From positions 54,791,768 to 54,855,767 of the forward strand of contig CM043944.1 in the NCBI GenBank assembly GCA_014529385.2: a DNA stretch of 64,000 nucleotides, written 5' to 3'. This document shows positions 55,717 through 64,000 of the stretch, in pieces. A program made the translations under genes and the position numbers. Source of the stretch: Adiantum capillus-veneris. Lineage: Eukaryota > Streptophyta > Polypodiopsida > Polypodiales > Pteridaceae. The first letter of the stretch is position 1. Each line of letters begins with the position of its first letter. The notes below the pieces were generated by a model. The model was not told the origin of the DNA. It saw nothing but the letters and a program-made list of their open reading frames with translations, and did not search any database.

Positions 55717-57903
55717 ATATAACCCATGTAGGTACCGCCTGTTGCTCTGTACTCGGCAGCGCAAGAGAAGAAGCTTCTCCTCAAACAAGCCCAACCTCCG
55801 ATCTTTAAGGGCGAGGGGGAAAATGTGGAGAGAGATGCGGAAGTATGGATGGAAGCCATGGACGATTACTTTGAAGCTGCGGGAACCCAACCCGTGAATC
55901 AGACCATGCTTGCGATGTTCCGCCTGACTGGCGATGCCAAGATATGGTGGAAGCAACATTGCAGGGACATGGATATTAAGGGATCTTCCCAGTCCTGGGA
56001 AGACATCAAAGCTGCAATAATGGGACGTTATTTACCACCTGCCTATAGGACCTTGAGAATGAATGAATTCTTTTCACTTCGGCAGCTGAATTCAACGGCC
56101 GAAGAATACTATGCAAAGTTTGTCACTCTTCGGAGATATGCTCCTAAGATGACCTTGGAACAACAGGTGGCAAGGTTCTGTCAAGGACTAATCGATCCCT
56201 TGAACACTCGGCTGGAGGCTCTCAGGCCGTCAACGCTACAGGATGCCTTGTTGAGGGCTAAACCTCTAGCTCTCGAAGTACAAAAGGCTAATCAGAACAG
56301 GAGGAATCATTGGTCAAAGAGGGCAAGGAACACTGCTTGGGACAACAGACCAGCCAACCAAACCTATAACCAGCGCCCTATTGTGGCTACCGCTACAACC
56401 ATGGAGTTCCCTGATGTTCGATGCTATGGTTGCGGCAAGCATGGACACTACAGATCCAATTGCCCCAGGAACCTTCATGCAACCAACGCCAATGCCATAC
56501 CCTTGAATACCCGTGGGCGTGGCCAAGCTAATGGAAGAGGAGGACGCGGAAGAATGAACAGAGGGCGAGGGCGTGGAGCTACCGCCAGAGTGAATGCCGC
56601 AGTGGTACAACCAACTGTGGGTGGTGAAGCAGTGGAGAGAGCAACCCTACATGCTGCAATTGATAATCCCAATGGTTGCGAGAAATACGCAGTCATTCAT
56701 ACGCCAGGATCTCTCAGAGGTGAACAAGTTAACTTCCTTATAGATTGTGGCAGTACTCTTTCATTTCTTTCACCCAGATGCATGAGGAAGCTTAAGCTAG
56801 ATAAGTATCCGTCAAGCAAGCTAGTTGTCGAGTTAGCAAATGGCAAGGAGGTAGTATCTCAACACTCTGCAGGCAAAATTGACTTTGATTTAGGGGGACA
56901 CCCAACTTCTGCCCAATTTCGAACCCTACTCTTAGGATTCTTTGATGGGATACTAGGGATGGACTGGCTAAAGCAAAATAGGGCCCACATACATTGTGCA
57001 CAAGGGAATTTTACCTTTACAGATAACTTGGGTAATGAAGCCTTAATTCATGGGGGAAATGGGAGACCTAAGGCTACTCTAGTTAAGGCCAGCAGACTCT
57101 TGAAGGGACTAAGGAAGGGTCAGCAAATATATGCAGTTAAACTCAATAAGGTGGACCAATTAGATACCTCACTTCGACCAGACTGGCTGAGGGAGTATGA
57201 TGACGTATTCCCCGAGGACCTTACGAATCTTCCACCACACAGAGAGGTAGATCATGAGATTGAGACTATCCCTGGGTGTGAACCTATCTCAAAAAGACCT
57301 TATAAAATGTCACTTCCGGAGGCCATCGAACTCAAAGAACAACTTAGGCAACTCATTGAGCAAGGATTCATTCGACCCAGTACTTCTCCTTGGGGTGCTC
57401 CAGTTCTTTTCCAAAAGAAGAAGGATGGGACCTTAAGGCTATGCATAGACTATCGTGGATTGAACCACGTAACTGTCAAGAACAAGTATCCAATTCCAAG
57501 GATTGACGAACTTTTGGACAGACTCCACGGCGCCAAAATATTTACAAAGATAGATCTAAGGTCAGGATATTACCAAATCAGGATCAAGGAATCAGATATT
57601 CCAAAGACAGCTTTCAATACTAGGTATGGACACTACGAATTCACAGTAATGTCTTTTGGTCTAACAAATGCTCCTGCAAGCTTCAACCGACTTATGCAGG
57701 ATATTTTCAGACCTTACCTGGATGATTTTGTCTTGGTTTTCTTTGATGACATTCTGATCTATTCCAAAGATGAGGCAGATCATGAAGATCATGTTCGCAA
57801 AGTACTTGATCTTCTTCGAGAACACCAACTTTACGCTAAAGTGAGCAAGTGCACTTTTTTTCTCACCAAAGGTCAACTATCTTGGATTTGTCATTTTGGC
57901 TGA
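55717..57903 (+). pseudogene. D2 Gag-protease-RT
   Basis: Gag frame is readable from about 55736 after an in-frame TAG. Gag core ([18 protein letters not shown]) is followed by a CCHC knuckle ([14 protein letters not shown]) and an RGG-rich tract. The protease has D-C-G-S in place of D-S/T-G and I-L-G-M-D-W-L. RT blocks run from R-P-Y-K-M through I-D-L-R-S-G-Y to active-site F-F-D-D-I-L. A one-base frameshift near 57885 ends the frame before the connection domain. Confidence 0.9.
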
Positions 57904-59479
57904 AGGGATTTCACTGGACCCAGACAAAGTCAAGGACATCGTTGACTGGCCTCAACCATCCACTGTCAGTGAAGTAAGAGGATTTCTTGGAATAACGGGA
58001 TGGTACAGGATTTTTGTCAAGGATTATGCACGTATTGTTGCACCCTTGACAGGACTCCTGAAGAAAGGAATGAGGATCGATTGGAAGACCGAGCACGAGT
58101 CTAGCTTTGCTAAGCTAAAAGAGTTCTTGGTCTCAGCTCCTATTTTAAAGCTTCCAGACTTCAGTAAATAATTTGAAGTAGCGACAGACGCTAGCAAATT
58201 CTCTCTAGGTGGAGTTCTTACTCAAGAAGGAAGACCGGTGGCATATACTTCGCGAAAGCAGAGAGATCATGAGAAGAACTACCCTACTCATGATCTGGAA
58301 CTTTTAGCAGTTATTCATGCACTGAAGTTATGGAGACATTATCTTCTTAGACGCAAGTTTTAGTTGGTTACAGATCACAAGAGTTTAAAGTGGATTTTTA
58401 CCCAACCCATTCTCAATATGCGACAACGGCGATGGATAGAGCTATTACAGGAATATGAGCTTGACATAAAGTATAGACCAGGGAAGGAAAACACAGTTGC
58501 AGATGGTCTTAGCCGAAAATCGTTTCTCGGAGCTATCTCTATTCCAAATAACCCTATCTGGGATAGAATCAAAGAAGCATCCCTCGAAGATCCAAAGTAC
58601 CAACGTATGGCTTCATTAGTCCAGCAAAAAAAGATGCCTGAAGCTAAAGATTACTCTCTTATGGGAGGATGTCTTTACTACAGACATAGACTCTGTGTAC
58701 CCAGAGACCCACCTTTAAAGAAGGCCATTCTATATGAAGCACACGATAGCCCTACATCCGGACACCCAGGCTATGCTAAAACTCTTCACGCCGTCAGAAG
58801 GAGTTATTTCTGGTCTGGAATGAAAGGAGACATACTTCGCTATGTGAAACAATGTCTTTCTTGTCAACGGATAAAGGCCGAAAGGATCAAATTACCAGGG
58901 CAACTTCAACCTCTTGACATACCCCAGATGAAGTGGGAATGCATCAGTATGGATTTTGTTACAGGATTACCTTCCACAGGAGGTTATGACTCTGTTTTCG
59001 TGGTTGTTGACATGCTCACAAAAGTGGCTCATCTAATACCCGTAAAGACAACCTTTACTGCTTCAGATATTAGTCGGGTATTCATCAAGGACATTTTTAG
59101 GCTACATGGTCTACCCAAGCATATTGTCAGTGATAGAGATGCCAAGTTTACATCAAAATTTTGGACCTCTCTTTTCCAATCTATTGGGTCACAATTAGCC
59201 TTCAGCACAGCATATCATCCGCAGACTGATGGGCAAACCGAAAGAGTTAATCAAGTCATCGAGGACATTCTCATAGCCTATTGTTCGCAAGAACCAAAGA
59301 AGTGGTTACAATATCTACCTTTGGTAGAATATGCTTATAACTCTTCCGAACACAGAAGCATTGGAATGTCACCTTTCAAAGCTCTTTATGGACAGGACTG
59401 CTTAGCGCTGCTGAACTTTTCAGATCCAACCATCAGAGTAGAAGCCTCTAGAAAGATGTTAGAAGATATGGAAGCCTAG
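57896..59479 (+). pseudogene. D2 RNase H and integrase
   Basis: In one frame with TAA at 58169 and TAG at 58361 and 59477. Order: connection (G-F-L-G-I-T-G-W-Y-R), RNase H ([23 protein letters not shown]), then R-P-G-K-E-N-T-V-A-D-G-L-S-R, integrase zinc region (H-P-G-Y-A-K, C-L-S-C-Q-R) and DDE core (M-D-F-V-T-G-L-P, V-S-D-R-D-A-K-F, D-G-Q-T-E-R-V-N-Q). Catalytic residues are intact. Confidence 0.92.
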
Positions 59480-59955
59480 ACTAGAGCCATTCGCCAGGAC
59501 ATTCAGGCAGCTCAGGATAGACAGAAGCACTATGCAGATAAGAATCGTTTGGAAAGGACTTTCAAGGAAGGAGATAAGGTTTTTCTACGAGTCCGACCTA
59601 AGAAAAGCACCTTATCACTAGGCAAATATAAGAATCTTAGCCCAAGATATTGTGGACCATTTGAGATCGTTAAGGTTATAAGTGACCAGGCCTACAAGCT
59701 AAAGTTACCTGCAAACTTGAAGGTTCATGATGTATTCCATGTCAGCTTACTCAAACCCTATATTCCCAACCCTGATCAATTCTTGGACTCAGATCAGATA
59801 GTCATGCCAGCCCAAGGAGTTCTCGAGCTCCAACCTGACTATGTACTTGAAACAAGAGAAAGGAAATTACGCAACAGAACTATCACAAAACATCTAGTAA
59901 AATGGAAGGATTACCCTGAAGAAGATGCAACTTGGGAAGACGAGTCTGTAAAGAA
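59480..59955 (+). pseudogene. D2 integrase C-terminus with chromodomain
   Basis: Same frame as integrase. F-L-R-V-R-P-K-K, Y-C-G-P-F-E-I-V (GPY/F module) and V-F-H-V-S-L-L-K-P-Y lead into a chromodomain: L-R-N-R-T-I-T-K-H-L-V-K-W-K-D-Y-P, then A-T-W-E-D. Chromodomains of this kind direct integration to modified histone tails. The open frame runs on to 60052, but the last 30 or so residues look like copia LTR sequence, so the domain lacks its end. Confidence 0.88.
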
Positions 59956-60268
59956 TGAGGATGCAAGAGAGCTACACAAGACAAGCACAAAGCACACAGA
60001 GATGGAAAGCTTCTTCTTCTTCTTCACAGAAAAGAGAGTACAAAATGACTAAGTGCTGAAGCTGAAAAGTAGCACATATGTACATGCGGTCACTAAGTGT
60101 GAACTCGCTAGAAGCATACTAGGCTGGCACTATAAGTGTAGTCCAGCTGTAGAATCACTGGCAGAGATCCTCCGTGTCGGTCACCTAACGCGCCAGTGAG
60201 TAAATGCCGTAAGCGGCCAAGACCCGTAGTGGATGCCAGCTCAAGGTGTAGAGCTCGACATCTCAACA
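59956..60268 (-). repeat. Probable 3' LTR of copia element I
   Basis: Minus strand starts TGTTGAGATGTCGAGC at 60268, preceded by a purine tract (minus cgagggggagtg). Its other end may be at about 59962 (minus ctctcttgca), not certain. The stop of the copia gene lies 27 bases inside it, as is common. Confidence 0.6.
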
Positions 60269-61405
60269 CTCCCCCTCGAGCTCTGCATGTCGCAAAGTCC
60301 AAGCATAGTCCGGAAACGTCGAAGCTTCTCAGCTCCGAGGGCCTTGGTAAAGATATCCGCTATCTGCTCCTCTGTGCTGACGTAGACCAAGTCGATGTCG
60401 CCCGCCAACACTCGCTCTCGAACGTAGTGGTAATGGACCTCTATGTGTTTGGTCCTGGCATGGAACACTGGGTTCCTAGCCAACTGCATGCTGCTGAGGT
60501 TGTCACAATGGATGAAAATCTGCTGGTCCACCTGCACTCCCAAGTCCTCAAGTAATGTGCGTAGCCAAGCTACCTCGCACGCCGCAACTGCTGCACCTCT
60601 GTACTCGGCCTCTGTGCTCGATAAAGCAACCGTAGGCTGCTTTTTGCTGCTCCAAGTAATAGCAGCACTCCCAAAAGAGAACATGAAGCCACTCGTAGAT
60701 CTCCTATCAACAATGCTACCTGCCCAATCTGCATCTGTATACCCATGCAATGCTAATGGTGCATCTGCTGCATAGAACAATGCGTAGTCAAGAGTACCTT
60801 GCACATACCTAAGTGTGCGTCGTACTCCATCCAAATGTGGCTTCCTCGGAAGTTGCATGAACTGACTCTCCAAGCCTACTATGTAGCTCAAGTCTGGCCT
60901 CGTGATAGTCAAGTAGATTAGACTACCCACAATCTTCCTGTACATGTTGACATCCTCAACAACATCACCCTTCTCTGCACTCAGCTTTGCATTCACATCC
61001 AAGGGAATAGAAATTGGCTTACAATCAGCCATACCATACTTTGACAACATGTCCAAAGCATACTGTCTCTGTGATAGCCATACACCCTCTGGAGTCCTGA
61101 TCACCTCAATGCCAAGAAAGTAGCGCAACTCGCCTAAATCTTTCATTTCAAACTCCTCTTTGAGAAGACCCTTCACATGGTCAATCTCCATAGCATTGTC
61201 ACCAACAATAATAAGGTCATCTACATATATGGTAATGACCACAATCTCCACGTCACTCTCACGTACATAGAGTGAATGATCAGCATGAGCTCTCCTAAAA
61301 CCAATACTGACAAGATACTTGGCAATCCTGTCATACCATGCTCTAGATCCCTGCTTCAAACCATACAAAGCTTTGAGAAGTCTGCATACATAATCTGGGT
61401 AAAAG
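60241..61405 (-). CDS. Copia element I RT C-terminal half and RNase H (5'-truncated)
   Basis: Open for about 385 codons without a stop: Y-P-D-Y-V-C-R-L, A-L-Y-G-L-K-Q-G-S-R-A-W-Y, active-site Y-V-D-D-L-I, L-G-I-E-V, then RNase H with G-Y-T-D-A-D-W-A-G, S-S-T-E-A-E-Y, C-D-N-L-S-S and H-Y-H-Y-V-R-E, ending I-F-T-K-A-L. The open frame continues to 61542, but those residues are not copia. Gag, protease, integrase and the first half of RT are missing. Good frame preservation suggests a young or recently silenced copy. Confidence 0.88.
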
Positions 61406-61929
61406 ACCATATTAGGTAAAGTGGGAAAATCCCAATTCCCAGGTTGGACAACTTTCAATATATCATGTATAAAATATAGAGATTTTGTCAAAAATTTGAG
61501 TTTTCTTAAGGTCTCATTCCACTTTATGCACATACAATACACAATGAAAACAACTAAAATATCATGGTTTCAATCAATTGGATTATTAGGAGAGGAGTAT
61601 ATTGCATCCATTATCGTTGTCTATGTTCTACTATCCTACCTACAACTTATCTCAACATGGAGAGCTTGGTTTCTAGGTCCACCACTTGTCCAAGTTAATG
61701 TAAAAGTGACTCAAGGTTCACAACTTGTGAAAGCAAGGATCCATTGAGAAATACAATCCACTTGGCTATTTTTCCTTAATTTATTGCATGTGACATTTAA
61801 GCAAGGTCCACTTCTAATCTATAACTTCTTAATTTGAGGCATGGGGCATACATAAAATATGTAGCATATGCTCTATTGCCTCATAGGAAGGTTGGTTTCA
61901 AGGTGCACTTATCCATGCTAGCCTATCTT
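61406..61929. other. Unassigned sequence left of the tandem array
   Basis: AT-rich, with one inverted copy of the array core (ggtccaccacttgtccaag, 61677-61695), so the array may have extended here. No gene. Confidence 0.4.
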
Positions 61930-63320
61930 GGAGAAATGATGGAGCTTGCTTCTCTCCTTGTTTCAATGGAGACTAGCTTGGACAAGTGGTGGACCTTTGC
62001 TTCTCTCTATGTTTCAATAGAGTTAGCTTGGACAAGTGGTGATCTTGGAACAAAATCCCCATGTAAAACATATCATGGGTATTCCAAGTGATTAGAAAGA
62101 TTACCATTTAAGATATAACCTTATAGGTTGGACAACTAGATCTTGGCTTGGAGAAATGGTGGACCTTTGATTCTCTCCATGTTTCAATGGAGTCTATCTT
62201 GGAGAAATGGTGGAGCTTGCTTCTGTCCATGTTTCAATGGAGCCTAGCTTGAACAGTTGGTGGACCTTTGCTTCTCTCTATGTTTCAATAGAGTTAGCTT
62301 AGACACGTGGTGGATCTTCAAAATAAACCAACTACTATCAATGTTGCCTAGCTTGGACAAGTGGTGGAGTGTTTCTCTACTCCATGTTTCAATGGATCTT
62401 AGCTTGGACAAGTGTTGGACCTTAAAACAAAAACCCCATGTACAACATAGAATGGATTTTCTAGATTTCAATGGAGTCTAGCTTTAACAAATGGTGGAGC
62501 TTGTCTTCATCCATGTTTCAATGAAACTAGCTTGTACAAGTGGTGGACCTTGTAACAAACCCTCCCATGTACAACATATCATTGGTTTTCTAAGTGATGG
62601 GAAGGAATACCATTCAAGATATAAACTTATAGCTTGGATAAGTAGTTGACTTTAAAACCAAATTCATCATAATACAATGAAATACAGGTCAGCCAATTCC
62701 TAAATCTTGAGACCAAACCTCCCATGCTATTAGAGATAATATATTGGATAAGTGGTGGACCTTCTATTATTTTCCCATGCATAGTTTAGACAACCGGTAC
62801 ACTTCGCAGCTATAAAGGTTGGACGAGTTGTGGAGCCTTGTTTCTATCCATGTTTTAATGGATCCTAGCTTGGACAAGTGGTGGACCTTGGAAAAAAGCT
62901 TCCATGTACAACATATATGAGGTTTTCCATGTTTTAATGGAACCTATCTTCGACAAATGGTGAAGCTTTCTTCTCTCCATGTTGATTTTGGAACTACCTT
63001 AGACAAGTGGTGGAGCTTTTCTTTTCTACTCTTCATAATACAATGAAGTATATGTTGGTTACATGGTGAATCTTAAGGCCAAACCTGCCATTTTACTAGA
63101 GATGATAGGTTGGACAAGTGGATCAACCTTCTATCATTTCTCCATGACTATATTGGACAATTAGTAGACATAACATCTCTCTATGTTGTCTAGAGATGAG
63201 CTTGGACAAGTGATGGACCCTGCTTCTCTCTTCCCTTTGTTTACTAGTTTGAAGACTCACTATATATACTTTCTTAGATCTAGCTTGAACAAGTGGTGGA
63301 CCTTGCATCCACAATCTTAA
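61930..63320 (+). repeat. Degenerate tandem array with hairpin core, about 50-bp unit
   Basis: The core agcttggacaagtggtgga followed by ccttgcttctctccatg, then tttcaatggagtctagct recurs many times with 1-6 changes per copy, alternating with longer units that contain a catgtacaacat block. Each unit has CTCCAT and ATGGAG around a gtttca loop, a potential stem-loop. Minus-strand frames repeat H-H-L-S-K-L, an effect of the repeat and not a protein. One core at 61677 is inverted. Confidence 0.75.
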
Positions 63321-63387
63321 TTCAGTATAAAAAAGTATATGAAAAAATAACATAGGAATCTTGGTTTGAAGGTCAAGCAATTAGGTT

Positions 63388-63514
63388 CCAAATGCACATA
63401 ATAATATATTTTCCACCCATATTAAAAGAAAGTTAAATATGCACATAATAATATATTTTCCAAATGCACATAATAATATATTTTCCACCCATATTAAAAG
63501 AAAGTTAAATATGC
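63388..63514 (+). repeat. 72-bp tandem duplication
   Basis: ccaaatgcacataataat onward to ttaaatatgc occurs at 63388-63442 and 63460-63514, offset 72 bp, with a third partial copy of gcacataataatatatt between. Simple local duplication in AT-rich DNA. Confidence 0.85.
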
Positions 63515-64000
63515 TATTACCAAATTGACAAAGGTAACGTCCAAGAATTATATCTTTCCATCTTGTCAGATCTAAATCTTTATCAAGGCGACATGCATGT
63601 ATACATCAACTTTCAAGCCATTCAAGAATACATGCACTTAGATTCCATAGTTTTGTTTTCAAAGTCTTTTAGGTTCTAAAACTCTTTCACATAAAGTATG
63701 TAATGACAAAATTCTTGAAGCAAACATTTGTGCCCAAGAAAAAGATCCCTCTCACATATTTAAAGTCCATGAATTCTCTGATCCACACTTACAAGTTTTA
63801 TTTTGACATCAAACATCAATTCTTTCATAGTTCCAAATAAATGCAACCTCGATATGAATTGACAAAAAATGAATTTCTTTTACTATATGACCCAACATAG
63901 GCCCCAATCAAATAAGAAATGAGTCCATAAAAATTTGGGTGCACTCTAGCAATACATCAGAGTCCCCTTACAATAGGATGCACTCCAATAGTACATTGAA
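63515..64000. other. AT-rich sequence to window end
   Basis: No coding frame, LTR end or repeat recognised. Confidence 0.35.

Larger units (their letters stand above)
52783..59955 (+). mobile_element. Element D2: Tekay/Del-like chromovirus lacking its 3' end
   Basis: 5' LTR, tRNA-iMet PBS, a leader ORF, Gag, protease, RT, RNase H, integrase and chromodomain follow in order on the plus strand. At about 59.95 kb a minus-strand copia fragment replaces the rest, and no 3' LTR follows in the window. Long LTR, primer type and chromodomain fit Tekay/Del. One frameshift and three stops make this copy inactive. Confidence 0.9.

Noticed and set aside
59549-60052. Full C-terminus of D2 to 60052
   Set aside because: The last residues (run of F, then T-E-K-R) read into probable copia LTR sequence, so the native end is before about 59955.
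61406-61542. Apparent N-terminal extension of copia I
   Set aside because: Residues above 61405 do not match copia RT. The frame is open by chance past the truncation point.

Overview
This window is plant nuclear DNA. It consists almost entirely of nested transposable elements and their decay products. I found no intact host gene, no tRNA or rRNA gene and nothing prokaryotic. The plant assignment rests on Ty1/copia pol genes, a chromodomain-bearing Ty3/gypsy element with a tRNA-iMet primer site, a giant Tat/Athila-like gypsy element with a tRNA-Asp-like primer site, a CACTA transposase fragment, and long CT and CA microsatellites. Very long LTRs, heavy nesting and mostly decayed copies suggest a large genome, such as a fern, lycophyte or gymnosperm. 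The sequence alone does not settle which.

Left part (1-13.9 kb): a minus-strand copia fragment (H1, gag zinc knuckle plus protease) is cut by the window edge. A 296-bp tandem duplication with two TATA boxes and a long CT tract follow. A second minus-strand copia element (H2, 3257-9755) is split between RT and RNase H by a 2.8-kb solo LTR (D1, 4208-6985, TSD caagt). A 2.7-kb LTR (B1, 9756-12424) follows with the tail of its integrase gene.

Centre (14-46 kb): an old gag gene (F) is interrupted at 14443/45155 by a 30.7-kb Tat-like element (E, minus strand, 14444-45154, TSD aagac, paired LTRs, PBS and PPT). E encodes, in transcript order, Gag, protease, RT, RNase H and integrase. In the integrase reading frame there follow a second retropepsin domain and a basic protein with repeated tryptophan motifs. 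A long downstream gene with proline-rich and coiled-coil parts runs into the 3' LTR. E was later hit by a young gag-only LTR element (A, 21240-27637), a solo LTR (B2, 34642-37059) and two copies of a 1.3-kb TIR element (G1, G2) flanked by TTAA. Its leader carries repeated 26-bp palindromes.

Right part (46-64 kb): a 133-bp tandem repeat, then a 5' LTR of family B (B3) with a primer site, two tandem small ORFs and a gag. Next come a CACTA tnp2 fragment and a chromovirus (D2, 5' LTR 52783-54897, gag-pol-chromodomain to about 59.95 kb). The 3' end of D2 is replaced by a 5'-truncated copia copy (I, minus strand). The window ends with a degenerate hairpin-containing tandem array and AT-rich DNA.

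The most novel signals are: a small-ORF family in the leaders of families A and B, which also share a primer site and 4-bp target duplications; the second protease behind the integrase in E; the long gene downstream of pol in E; the palindrome array; and the TTAA-flanked CACTAG-ended elements.
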